Position numbers and translations under genes: made by a program
Notes under the pieces: model-generated
Told to the model about the DNA's origin: nothing
Database searches by the model: none
What the model saw: the letters and a program-made list of their open reading frames with translations, nothing else
NCBI GenBank assembly: GCA_964505995.1
Contig: CAZDLB010000013.1
Span: forward strand, 1-23,117
Length of the DNA: 23,117 nt
Source: JAJRVH01 sp964505995
Lineage (GTDB): Bacteria > Pseudomonadota > Zetaproteobacteria > Mariprofundales > Mariprofundaceae
Reading direction: 5' to 3'
Part shown: positions 1 to 9,947 of the stretch, in pieces
Position numbering within the stretch: position 1 is the first letter of the stretch
Layout: each line of letters opens with the position of its first letter

Positions 1-718
1 GAGGAAAGCAGGTAGAGCGTGTCGTTCGTCGAGGTGTCGCCGTCCACCGAGATCGAGTTGAACGAGCGCTCGGCGGCGCGCCTGAGCATCGGCTGCAGCC
101 GCGCATGCTCGATCGGCGCGTCGGTGGCGACGAAGGCCAGCATCGTCGCCATGTTCGGGTGGATCATGCCGGAGCCCTTGGCGATGCCGGTGATCGTGAA
201 TTCCCCGATTTTCTTCGAGGCCCACTTGGGGAAGGTGTCGGTTGTGCGAATCGCTTCGGCCGCATCGGCCCATCCATCCGGATTCAGTGATGCGGCGGCT
301 TCATGCATGACAGCCGCGATGCGCTCGATCGGGAACGGCGTGCCGATGACGCCGGTCGAGGCCGAAAGCACGCGATTCGCATCGCAGCCGGCAGCCTGCG
401 CGCCAAGCGCGATGAGCTCCCGCGCCCATTGAAGGCCGCGCTCCCCCGTGCCGGCATTGGCGTTGCCACTGTTCGCGACGATGCAGCGGATCTCCTCACC
501 ATGACCGGCCAGGGTATCGGCGCCGAGATCCACGCAGGCCGCGCGAAAGCGGTTCTGCGTGAACACACCGGCCGCATGGGCGGGAACATCCGCGACGATC
601 AGCGCCAGATCATCCCGCCTGCCTTTCAGCTCCGGCGACTTCACGCCGGCCGAGGCCGTGCCGACCCGGAATCCCGGAACCGGCAGCGGCGGCGTCAGCT
701 TCGGCGGATGGACGGCCA

Positions 719-719
<1 letters not shown>
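1..719 (-). CDS. argJ: Bifunctional ornithine acetyltransferase / N-acetylglutamate synthase ArgJ (C-terminus cut off by window edge)
   Basis: ArgJ transfers acetyl from N-acetylornithine to glutamate in the cyclic arginine pathway; some family members also make N-acetylglutamate from acetyl-CoA. The first 239 codons of about 400 are visible. The chain starts MAVHPPKLTPPLPVPGFRVG. It contains the ANSGNANAGTG segment (about 82-92), STTGVIG (120-126) and the autocleavage region KGSGMIHPNMATML (181-194). Thr192 would be the nucleophile released by self-cleavage after Ala191. The ATG at 719-717 overlaps the secA stop codon by one base (TGATG), so translation is probably coupled to secA. The secA-argJ order occurs in other gammaproteobacteria. 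The reading frame is open to the window edge with no sign of damage. Whether the enzyme is mono- or bifunctional cannot be told from this part. Confidence 0.95.
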
Positions 720-3370
<2,651 letters not shown>

Positions 3371-3432
3371 CGAAGGGGTACTCCAGTTGCCGGAAGATTG
3401 CCGGGTTCAGGCTCCGGAAATGACGGTCGGGC

Positions 3433-3461
3433 AAGCTAGCACGCCACGGCCTGCCGACCAA
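3433..3461 (-). promoter_or_regulatory. Possible secA promoter
   Basis: Reading the minus strand, TTGGTC (3461-3456) and TAGCTT (3438-3433) are separated by 17 bases, and a TG precedes the -10 by one base (extended -10). Each hexamer matches the sigma-70 consensus at only three positions. The same TAGCTT hexamer occurs in the hemJ promoter. It would give a leader of about 60 bases. I see no convincing terminator between the upstream gene and secA, so read-through is also possible. Confidence 0.25.
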
Positions 3462-3474
3462 GCTGCGGCCGTCC

Positions 3475-4773
3475 TCAGGAGCCCCAGATCTCCTTGAGCA
3501 GGAGTTCGCAGGTGTCGTCGCCTTCGATGCGGCTGACCTGACGGATGAATTGCCGGGTCTCATCCATCTGTTCCGCCTTGCGCTCCTCGAGAATGTCCTT
3601 CAGCTCCGGGGCGCTGGCGAGCAGATGGGCATATTCGGCCCCGCTGAGCTTCATCAGCGAGCAGTCCGACACGGCGCGTGCGGTGGCCGTGCGCCTGCCG
3701 CCCAGAAGAACCGCGACTTCACCAAAGACCCCGCCGGTTTCGATGGTTTTCAGCAGGCGTTCGGAGCCATGGGTTCGGATGTTGATGGCTACCTTGCCCT
3801 GACGGACCATGTACATGTCCTGCGAGGACTGACCTTCCTGGAAGATGACATCCCCGGCCTGGAAGCTTGCGGGCTGCATCTTCTCCGCGATCGCAAGACG
3901 GGCTTCCGGCGATATCCGGTCAAACACCCCGGTCAGCGACAGCTGTTTGACCAGCATGCGGGAACGATACAGGGCCTCCAGGCGTTTTTCGATGTCAGGC
4001 GAGGAATCCCTGAGCTCGTCCAGCAGCCGGTAGGGCATTTCCAGCAGGCTGGATGGCTCCAGCGCCACGACCTCCGCGGTTCGGCGGCCGCCGGTGAAAT
4101 ACGCGATCTCCCCGCAGGTGTCGCCCGCGCCGATGCGCCCCAGCGATGTCCGCTGGCCGCCGATATTCAGGTATCCCTCCAGGCAGCCGGTGGCGACAAT
4201 GTAGAGGCTGGTGGCCTGCTCGCCCATGCGCATCAGGTATTCGCCGGCCTTGAGGTTGACGATGTTCATGCGATCCAGGAGCGCAAAGAAGGCGGAAGGA
4301 TCCAGGGCGGCAAAGAAATCATGGTCCCTGAGCTTGTGCCCGACCCGATCCCTGGACGACAGAAACTTCAGCAGGGACGCATCGCTTTCGCCCTGCTGCA
4401 TGCAGATGCGGAAGATGCGACGCGGACCCTCGAATTCGTCCGGCTTGAGGTCATGGTACAGCCGCAGCGCGGCCGCGGCCTGGGCCGGGGCATGGAGCCT
4501 TGCATAGGCCTCGGCCGCCTTGAGAAACCAGGTGGCGGCGGCGTCCCTGTTGTCGGCCTTCAGGAAGGCATGGGCCGCGCGCAGGGGAAGGTCGAAATCA
4601 TCGGGATGATGCTGGAACAGTTTGGCGTAGGCATCCGCCGCCTCGGCGTGTTTCCCCTTGCGCGCAAGCAGGCGCGCCTGCTGCCGGAGCCTCTGTTCCT
4701 CGCCCTGCGCCGGCTCCTGTTTTCGCTTCAGCGAGCGAATCAGGTTGGCTTCAAGCTCTTCCAGGGAGGACAC
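3475..4773 (-). CDS. TPR-like protein with two tandem cyclic nucleotide-binding (CNB/Crp-type) domains
   Basis: This 432-residue protein is predicted to be a cytoplasmic cyclic-nucleotide receptor without a DNA-binding domain. Residues 30-125 are Ala-rich helical pairs of TPR character (KGKHAEAADAYAKLFQHHPDD and similar). The first CNB domain covers about 153-255, with phosphate-binding cassette GEIAYFTGGRRTAEV (221-235). The second covers about 283-390, with cassette FGEVAVLLGGRRTATA (350-365). Both keep the Gly-Glu and Arg-Thr-Ala residues that hold the cyclic phosphate in Crp and PKA regulatory subunits, so both may bind ligand. No helix-turn-helix, kinase, cyclase or membrane segment follows. 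The start is GTG 4773-4771, preceded by AGGAG with a 7-base spacer. The gene overlaps the upstream aminotransferase by 23 bases, implying co-transcription. The domain call is firm; ligand and partner are unknown. Confidence 0.85.
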   Translation of the reverse strand: MSSLEELEANLIRSLKRKQEPAQGEEQRLRQQARLLARKGKHAEAADAYAKLFQHHPDDFDLPLRAAHAFLKADNRDAAATWFLKAAEAYARLHAPAQAAAALRLYHDLKPDEFEGPRRIFRICMQQGESDASLLKFLSSRDRVGHKLRDHDFFAALDPSAFFALLDRMNIVNLKAGEYLMRMGEQATSLYIVATGCLEGYLNIGGQRTSLGRIGAGDTCGEIAYFTGGRRTAEVVALEPSSLLEMPYRLLDELRDSSPDIEKRLEALYRSRMLVKQLSLTGVFDRISPEARLAIAEKMQPASFQAGDVIFQEGQSSQDMYMVRQGKVAINIRTHGSERLLKTIETGGVFGEVAVLLGGRRTATARAVSDCSLMKLSGAEYAHLLASAPELKDILEERKAEQMDETRQFIRQVSRIEGDDTCELLLKEIWGS

Positions 4774-5929
4774 GCGACTGCTCCTTTAATTCATCCAGCC
4801 AGCGGCGAAGCCGGGCCATGCCCCGCCTGAGCTCCTGCAGGCCGGTCGCATAGGAGAAGCGCACATGGCAATCGGCCTGATGGCGGCCAAAATCCTCGCC
4901 CGGCGTGATGGCCACGCCAGCCTCTTCCAGCGCCTGCCAGCAGAAGTCCCGGGCATTGTCGGTGATTTTTCTAACGTCGGCGTAGATGTAGAAGGCCCCC
5001 TGCGGCTCGACGACGATGTCAAAGCCCAGCTTCGGCAGTTCGGCCAGCAGAAAACGGCGGCGCGCGTCGTAGGCCTTTCGCATCGCCTCGATTTCCGACT
5101 CGCATTCCAGCGCCGCAATCGCTGCCTGCTGCGACAGCGTCGGCGCTGCGATGAAGATGTTCTGCATGATGCGCCGGCAGGCATCGATCAGCGATTCGGG
5201 CACGATGACCCAGCCCACCCGCCAGCCGGTCATGGCCCAGCGCTTGGAAAAGCCGTTGACGACGATGGCCTCATCGTCGAACTGAAGCGCCGTCGGCGCC
5301 TTCGTCCCGTAGGTCAGGCCGTGGTAGATCTCGTCGGAGATCAGCCGGCCGCCGAGTTCGCGGCAGGCCCGCGCGGCCGCATCGAGCGCCTCGGGCTCGA
5401 TCAGCGTACCGGTCGGATTGGACGGGTTGATGATCACGGCGGCGCGCGTGCCGGCCCGCCAGTGCTGCCGGATCAGCTCGGCATTCAGGTGATAGCGACT
5501 CTCAGGCCCGACCGCAATGCTGACCGGTTCGCCCCCGGCCAGGCGGATGAAGTTGCGCTGGCAGGGGTAGCCGGGATCGGAGAGCAGCACGGATTCCCCG
5601 GCATCCAGCAGGGCCGCATAGATCAGCGAAAAGGCGCCGGAGCTGCCGGGCGTGATGAGGATGCGCTCGGGTGCGACGCGCACGCCGTATTCGCGGGCAT
5701 ACCAGTCGGCCAGCGCCTGCGTGAGCGCCGGCGCGCCGGTGGACGGGGTGTAGAACAGATCGCCGGAATCCAGCCATGCGTGCGCCGCGCGTATCACCGG
5801 TGCCGGCGTCGGAAAGTCCGGCTCGCCGATCTCCAGATGCACGATATCCCGTCCCTGGGATTCCAGTTCCCTGGCGCGTTCCAGAAGCTGCATCACGCGA
5901 AACGGCTCGATCTGATCCACCCGGCGCAT
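4751..5929 (-). CDS. Class I/II pyridoxal-phosphate aminotransferase (AspC/AlaA-like fold type I)
   Basis: This 392-residue PLP-dependent aminotransferase is probably an amino-acid/2-oxo-acid transaminase; the exact substrates cannot be read from sequence. The N-terminus (RVDQIEPFRVMQLLERARELE, then HLEIGEPDFPTP at 31-42) is typical of the aspartate/alanine aminotransferase group. Active-site features are NPSNPTG (168-174, Asn171), SDEIYHG (198-204, Asp199 and Tyr202), the Schiff-base lysine in NGFSKRWAMTGWR (Lys229) and the carboxylate-binding Arg in CHVRFSYA. ATG 5929-5927 fits the family start and has no Shine-Dalgarno sequence. A promoter immediately upstream puts +1 on this ATG. It is the first gene of a minus-strand unit with the CNB protein, which it overlaps by 23 bases. 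Confidence 0.9.
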   Translation of the reverse strand: MRRVDQIEPFRVMQLLERARELESQGRDIVHLEIGEPDFPTPAPVIRAAHAWLDSGDLFYTPSTGAPALTQALADWYAREYGVRVAPERILITPGSSGAFSLIYAALLDAGESVLLSDPGYPCQRNFIRLAGGEPVSIAVGPESRYHLNAELIRQHWRAGTRAAVIINPSNPTGTLIEPEALDAAARACRELGGRLISDEIYHGLTYGTKAPTALQFDDEAIVVNGFSKRWAMTGWRVGWVIVPESLIDACRRIMQNIFIAAPTLSQQAAIAALECESEIEAMRKAYDARRRFLLAELPKLGFDIVVEPQGAFYIYADVRKITDNARDFCWQALEEAGVAITPGEDFGRHQADCHVRFSYATGLQELRRGMARLRRWLDELKEQSRVLPGRA

Positions 5930-5935
5930 GCGGCC

Positions 5936-5964
5936 ATGCTAGCAGTCTGTCGGACTTATGACAG
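5936..5964 (-). promoter_or_regulatory. Probable leaderless promoter of the aminotransferase gene
   Basis: On the minus strand, CTGTCA (5964-5959) and TAGCAT (5941-5936) are 17 bases apart. Six bases separate the -10 from ATG 5929, so the expected +1 is the A of the start codon. There is no Shine-Dalgarno sequence. The geometry is identical to that of the divergent hemJ promoter. Hexamer matches are moderate (four of six at -35; T, A and the final T at -10). Confidence 0.4.
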
Positions 5965-6037
5965 GCCTGCAGCGCGCGGGACAGCGCTCCGGAACGGCCG
6001 GCCTCCCCGTAGCATCGCACCCACGCAGACCGCTCTT

Positions 6038-6066
6038 TTGATGTTGTCGCCGCTCTTGGCTAGCTT
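6038..6066 (+). promoter_or_regulatory. Probable leaderless promoter of hemJ
   Basis: TTGATG (6038-6043) and TAGCTT (6061-6066) have a 17-base spacer. The -10 ends six bases before ATG 6073, so +1 should fall on the start codon. The region before the ATG has no purine-rich ribosome site, which agrees with a leaderless mRNA. The HemJ start is fixed by the conserved N-terminus, so moving the start downstream is unlikely. Confidence 0.5.
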
Positions 6067-6072
6067 CGCGCC

Positions 6073-6492
6073 ATGCTCTGGATCAAGGCCTTTCACATCG
6101 TCATGATGGTTTCCTGGTTTGCCGGGCTTTTCTATCTGCCGCGCATCTTCGTCAATCATGCGATGGTCGCGGCAGGCCCGGTGCACGAACAGCTGGCCGG
6201 CATGGAGCGACGGCTGTACCGCTTTGTGACGCCGATCATGTGGCTGACGCTGATTTCCGGCGCCGCGCTGGCCTGGATGATGTGGGATTATCTGGCCGAC
6301 GAGATCTGGTTCCGGGCCAAGCTCGCCGTCGTCGCGCTGCTGGTGGCCTATCATTACTACTGCGGGCATCTGCTGCGCGTGTTTGCGGCCGGTCGCAATA
6401 CGCGCAGCCATGTGTTCTACCGCTGGTTCAATGAGGCGCCGGTACTGGCGCTGATCGCCATCGTCGTGCTCGTCATCGTCCGGCCGTTTTGA
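6073..6492 (+). CDS. hemJ: Protoporphyrinogen IX oxidase HemJ (UPF0093 family)
   Basis: HemJ is an inner-membrane enzyme that oxidises protoporphyrinogen IX to protoporphyrin IX in haem synthesis, replacing HemG/HemY in many proteobacteria. The 139-residue product has normal family length. The start MLWIKAFHIVMMVSWFAGLF carries the conserved His8 and Trp15. Later come YLPRIFV, RRLYRFVTPIMWLT, the conserved WFRAKLAVVALLVAYHYYCG and the C-terminal RWFNEAP followed by a hydrophobic helix. Four hydrophobic segments (about 5-25, 51-72, 83-102 and 120-137) fit the family topology. It is transcribed divergently from the aminotransferase. No Shine-Dalgarno sequence is seen and the predicted transcript is leaderless. 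Confidence 0.93.
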   Translation: MLWIKAFHIVMMVSWFAGLFYLPRIFVNHAMVAAGPVHEQLAGMERRLYRFVTPIMWLTLISGAALAWMMWDYLADEIWFRAKLAVVALLVAYHYYCGHLLRVFAAGRNTRSHVFYRWFNEAPVLALIAIVVLVIVRPF

Positions 6493-6493
6493 A

Positions 6494-6522
6494 CTCTGAC
6501 CGGGCAGAGCTCTGATCGGGCA
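6494..6522 (+). repeat. 13-base direct repeat just after hemJ
   Basis: CTCTGACCGGGCA (6494-6506) and CTCTGATCGGGCA (6510-6522) match at 12 of 13 positions with a 16-base period, beginning two bases after the hemJ stop. The junction forms a perfect 10-base palindrome CAGAGCTCTG (6505-6514), and 6494-6498 can also pair with 6505-6509. No T-run follows, so it is not a standard intrinsic terminator. Its function is unknown. Confidence 0.6.
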
Positions 6523-6568
6523 TGGTGCTTGCTTGTTCCTTGCCGCCGAGGGGATGCGGCGACAGGCC

Positions 6569-6584
6569 TGTGTCAATAGTCACT
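6569..6584 (+). promoter_or_regulatory. Crp-like operator upstream of the sensor operon
   Basis: TGTGT-CAATAG-TCACT matches the Crp consensus TGTGA-N6-TCACA at 8 of 10 defined positions. Its centre (6576.5) is exactly 41.5 bases upstream of the +1 expected from the TAGACT -10 at 6606-6611. This is the class II activator position, which would explain why no good -35 is found. It was found by eye, without a matrix score. Confidence 0.4.
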
Positions 6585-6605
6585 CCCTTTTCTCGGCAAA
6601 ACGCC

Positions 6606-6611
6606 TAGACT
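6606..6611 (+). promoter_or_regulatory. Candidate -10 element of the substrate-binding protein/kinase operon
   Basis: TAGACT matches TATAAT at four of six positions. Nothing like TTGACA lies 16-18 bases upstream, and the Crp-like site covers that area instead. The expected +1 near 6618 leaves a leader of about 39 bases before the GTG start. Confidence 0.35.
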
Positions 6612-6656
6612 GGCCCCCTGCCGCGGCCAGCATGGCCAGGACAGATCAGGAGCAGC

Positions 6657-7616
6657 GTGAAAATACTGACGCGGATTCGATATCTTCTGACGGGCTGCAT
6701 CCTTGCCGCCCTGGCCGCCTGCGCCCAGGCGCCGGCGCCCGAGCTGCGCGTCGGCACCAATGTCTGGCCCGGCTACGAGCCGCTGTATCTGGCGCGCTCC
6801 CTGGGCTGGCTGCCCGACGGCGTGCGTCTGGTGGAATATCCCTCGAGCACCGAGACCATGCGCGGGCTGCGCAACGGCACGATCGAGGCCGGCGCATTGA
6901 CGCTGGATGAGGCGCTGAGCCTGCAGAGCGAGGGCGTGGATCTCACCATCGTGCTGGTCATGGACGTATCCGATGGCGCCGATGTCGTGCTGGCGCGGCC
7001 GGAGATGCCCAACGGGCTGGCGGGGGCGCGCATCGGCGTGGAAACGACAGCGCTGGGCGCATTCATGCTAAGCCGCTTTCTCGAAAGCCAGGGGCTGGCG
7101 CCGGAGGATGTCCATATCGTGCCACTGACGCTGGACCAGCATGAAGACGCCTTTGTGCGCCGGCAGATCGATGCCGTCGTCACCTTCGAGCCGGTGAAGA
7201 GCCGGCTGCTGCGGCGTGGTGCCCGGCTGCTGTTCGATTCCAGCCGCATTCCGGGCGAGATCGTCGATGTGCTCGCCGTGCGCCGGGAGGTGCTGCCGAC
7301 GCAGCGGCGGCATCTGCATGCGCTGATCGCGCGCTGGTTCGACGCGCTCGATTATCTGCAACGCCAGCCCGCGGATGCGGCGCAGCGCATGAGCGCGCGC
7401 CTGAAGCTGGAGCCGGACCAGGTGCTGGCGCAATACGAGGACCTGAGCCTGCCCGACCGTGCCGAAAATCTGGCGCTGCTGCAGGGGACGAACGCGCGGC
7501 TTAAGGCCACGGCCGAACGGCTGCAGAAACTGATGCTGGAGAAGAAGCTGATCCTGCGTCCGGCCCGGCTTGAGGGATTCTTCAGCGACGCCTGCCTGAA
7601 GGTGGTGGGGGACTGA
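6657..7616 (+). CDS. Orphan periplasmic substrate-binding lipoprotein, NMT1/TauA/SsuA type
   Basis: This 319-residue exported lipoprotein has the periplasmic-binding fold of sulfonate/nitrate/thiamine-precursor ABC transporters. A signal peptide ends in the lipobox LAAC (Cys22), followed by Ala-Gln, which should allow sorting to the outer membrane. The mature start ELRVGTNVWPGYEPLYLAR is characteristic of the NMT1/SsuA family. STETMRGLRNGTIEAGALTLDEAL and FEPVKSRLLRRGARLLFDSS are the usual ligand-binding segments. The start is GTG 6657, chosen because AGGAG (6648-6652) lies four bases upstream. No permease or ATPase gene is nearby. The stop codon overlaps the ATG of the hybrid histidine kinase by one base, so the protein probably presents a ligand to that kinase. 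The ligand is unknown. Confidence 0.85.
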   Translation: MKILTRIRYLLTGCILAALAACAQAPAPELRVGTNVWPGYEPLYLARSLGWLPDGVRLVEYPSSTETMRGLRNGTIEAGALTLDEALSLQSEGVDLTIVLVMDVSDGADVVLARPEMPNGLAGARIGVETTALGAFMLSRFLESQGLAPEDVHIVPLTLDQHEDAFVRRQIDAVVTFEPVKSRLLRRGARLLFDSSRIPGEIVDVLAVRREVLPTQRRHLHALIARWFDALDYLQRQPADAAQRMSARLKLEPDQVLAQYEDLSLPDRAENLALLQGTNARLKATAERLQKLMLEKKLILRPARLEGFFSDACLKVVGD

Positions 7617-9886
7617 TGCGCTGGTTGCCGATCCGTCTGCTGATGCCGCTGCTGCTGGTCGGCCTGTCCCTCGTCGGCAGCCTGCTGTTCTGGTATCTCG
7701 AATCCGCGCGGCAGCAGGCCGAAATCGAGATGGAGGCCATGCAGCTGCAGCAGCAGGACATGCACCGCGCCGCCACGCATCTGGAATATGCGATGTCCCA
7801 TCACGACATGCAGGCCGTCGAGGTCGAGATCACCAACCTGGCCAGCGAGCCGGGGATGCGCTGGCTGCTGCTGGCCGACGATCAGGGACGGGTGCTGGCG
7901 GCCTCGCGCATGGCCTGGAAGGGCAGGGCGGTGGGCGAGATCGCCGGCGAGCCGGAAGCGGCCCGTGTTGCGGCGCTTTTTGAACGGACGCGCAGCGAGC
8001 CGCGCGGCCATGTGCACCTGAGCGAGGATCGGGACACGGTCTGGGCGCATTTCCCGGTGCGCCTGCCGGCTTCCTCCGGCCAGCTGCGATCGCAGCGACT
8101 CGGCGTAATGCTGGCCCGCATCGACCTCGGTGCGGCCAAGGCAGCGGCGCGGGTGCAGGTGCGCAATGCGGCGCTTTCCGTATTCGGGCTCCTGTGTCTG
8201 GTGGCGCTGCTGCTCTGGGGGATGTCGTATCTGGCGCTGACGCGGCGCATGCGCCGGATTCTGGCCGCCGCGGACGCGCTGGCTGCGGGGAAGCTGGATC
8301 GGCGTACCGGCGTGCGCGGCCTCGACGAGCTGGGGCGCATCGGCGAGCGTTTCGATGCGATGGCCGAGAAGCTGGAGCAGGGCACGATGGAGCTGCAGAA
8401 GCTGCAGCGGGCCGTGGAGCATATGCATGAATCGCTGATCATCACCGACGCCGAGGGCACGATCCTCTACGCCAATCCGGCGTTCGAGCGCATCACCGGT
8501 TATGCGATCGACGAGGCCGTCGGCCGCAATCCGAGGATGCTGAAGAGCGGCAAGCATCCGCCGGAGTTCTACGAGGCCTTCTGGAAGCGCATCAGCTCGG
8601 GCAAGCCGTGGAACGGGCGCATGATCGACCGGCGCAAGAACGGCGAGTTCTACACCGCCCGGGTCTCCGTCGCGCCGGTGCTCGACGGGCAAGGCGTCAT
8701 CCGCTACTACGTCGGCGTGCAGGAGGATATCACCGAGCAGCAGCGGCTGGAGGAGAAGCTGTTCGAAGGCCAGAAGATGGAATCGCTCGGTGTGCTCGTC
8801 GGTGGCATCGCGCACGACTTCAACAACATGCTCGCCGGCATGCTGGGCAATCTGCACCTGGCCAGGATGAAGGTCCGCGATGATCCGGCGCTGCTGAAGA
8901 TCATCGAGCGCGTGGACAAGCTGGGCTATCAGGCGGCGGACATGATCAAGCAGCTGCTGGCCTTCGCCCGGCAGGATCCGGTCGAGTTCAAGGTTGTCGA
9001 AATGGCGGGCTTCGTGCGCGAGGCGGCGAGGCTGGCGCGCGTCAGCGTGCCCGAGAGCATCCGTGTGGACATCGAGGTGCCCGAGGAGCCGATGCATATC
9101 CTCGGCGATACGACGCAGATCCAGCAGATGCTGATGAATCTGGTCAACAATGCCCGCGATGCGCTGGATCGGACGCAGGCGCCGCGCATCCGCATCCGCC
9201 TGGAGCGGGTCACGGCCGATGCGGACTTCATCCGGCGTCACCAGATCGAGGGCGGCGACTATGCCTGTCTTTCGGTACGGGATAACGGCGAGGGCATTCC
9301 CGAGGACAGGCTCGAGAAGATCTTCGAGCCGTTCTATACCAGCAAGCCCGTCGGCGAGGGCACGGGTCTGGGGCTGGCGATGATCTATGGCGCGATGCAG
9401 CGCCATGGCGGCGTCATCGAGGTGGATTCACGGCCGGGGGAGGGCGCCTGCTTCCGGCTGTATTTCCCGATCTCGAAGGCGGCGGATGTGGCCGAGGAGA
9501 CGGCGCGCGAGATCGTGCGCGCCGCCGGTGAGCGCCTGCTGCTGGTGGACGACGAGGAGGTCATCCGCGATACCGTGGCCGAGGTGCTCGAGGACGTGGG
9601 CTATCGCGTGGACGTGGCCGACAACGGCGCCAGCGCCGTGGCGATGTTCGCCGAGCATGCCGATGAATACCGGGCCGTGATCACCGATGTCGTGATGCCG
9701 GAGATGGGCGGCGTTGAAGCTGCGCGGCGCATGCGCGAGATCCGGGAGGACATCCCGGTGGTGTTCGTCACCGGCTACGATCGCGAGCATGTGCTGGCCG
9801 AGATCGGTGATATGCAGCGGGCGGTGGCGCTGTCCAAGCCGGTACATCCGGCCATCCTGCAGGAGATGCTGGCCCGCATCCTGTAG
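7616..9886 (+). CDS. Membrane hybrid sensor histidine kinase (HAMP-PAS-HisKA-HATPase-REC)
   Basis: This 756-residue inner-membrane sensor has a transmembrane helix (about 8-27), a periplasmic domain of about 155 residues, a second helix (187-208) and a HAMP segment (about 206-262). A PAS domain with PAC follows (about 264-378, ILYANPAFERITGYAIDEAVG). HisKA has phospho-accepting His400 in GGIAHDFNNMLAG. The ATPase domain has N-box Asn511 (NNARDAL), DNGEGIP (556-562), FEPFYTSK and GTGLGL (582-587). The C-terminal receiver spans 640-756 with acidic pair Asp645-Asp646, phospho-acceptor Asp691 (ITDVVMPEMGG) and Lys741. There is no output domain, so an Hpt protein or separate regulator elsewhere is expected, or the receiver acts as a phosphate sink. 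Its ATG overlaps the TGA of the binding-protein gene, which implies a shared transcript and a joint sensing role. Confidence 0.93.
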   Translation: MRWLPIRLLMPLLLVGLSLVGSLLFWYLESARQQAEIEMEAMQLQQQDMHRAATHLEYAMSHHDMQAVEVEITNLASEPGMRWLLLADDQGRVLAASRMAWKGRAVGEIAGEPEAARVAALFERTRSEPRGHVHLSEDRDTVWAHFPVRLPASSGQLRSQRLGVMLARIDLGAAKAAARVQVRNAALSVFGLLCLVALLLWGMSYLALTRRMRRILAAADALAAGKLDRRTGVRGLDELGRIGERFDAMAEKLEQGTMELQKLQRAVEHMHESLIITDAEGTILYANPAFERITGYAIDEAVGRNPRMLKSGKHPPEFYEAFWKRISSGKPWNGRMIDRRKNGEFYTARVSVAPVLDGQGVIRYYVGVQEDITEQQRLEEKLFEGQKMESLGVLVGGIAHDFNNMLAGMLGNLHLARMKVRDDPALLKIIERVDKLGYQAADMIKQLLAFARQDPVEFKVVEMAGFVREAARLARVSVPESIRVDIEVPEEPMHILGDTTQIQQMLMNLVNNARDALDRTQAPRIRIRLERVTADADFIRRHQIEGGDYACLSVRDNGEGIPEDRLEKIFEPFYTSKPVGEGTGLGLAMIYGAMQRHGGVIEVDSRPGEGACFRLYFPISKAADVAEETAREIVRAAGERLLLVDDEEVIRDTVAEVLEDVGYRVDVADNGASAVAMFAEHADEYRAVITDVVMPEMGGVEAARRMREIREDIPVVFVTGYDREHVLAEIGDMQRAVALSKPVHPAILQEMLARIL

Positions 9887-9932
9887 CCCGCTTCCGGCCA
9901 TCCGAAAATAGGCAGGAAAACTAGACAACTTT

Positions 9933-9947
9933 AATCAAAAAGTGATT
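9933..9947. promoter_or_regulatory. AT-rich dyad overlapping the bcsA -35 region
   Basis: AATCA (9933-9937) and TGATT (9943-9947) form an inverted repeat with a 5-base spacer. It sits in an AT-rich island (about 9904-9956) that stands out in this GC-rich window, and it overlaps the first bases of the candidate -35. It could be an operator or part of an UP-like promoter region; no regulator is identifiable. Confidence 0.3.

Noticed and set aside
3371..3474. Possible terminator or attenuator hairpin before secA
   Set aside because: Repeats of TTGCCGG and CCGGA occur but no stable stem with a T-run could be built, and no SecM-like reading frame is present.
5956..6576. 206-codon minus-strand open frame across the hemJ region
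   Set aside because: Complement of hemJ with His/Gln/Arg-rich translation; hemJ on the plus strand matches its family along its whole length.
6611..6629. TGGCC-N9-GGCCA hairpin in the leader of the binding-protein gene
   Set aside because: A short GC stem is expected by chance in this composition; there is no T-run or riboswitch-like core.
7352..9406. 684-codon minus-strand open frame opposite the histidine kinase
   Set aside because: The sense strand encodes a complete kinase with all catalytic motifs; the antisense frame is a composition effect with no recognisable domain.
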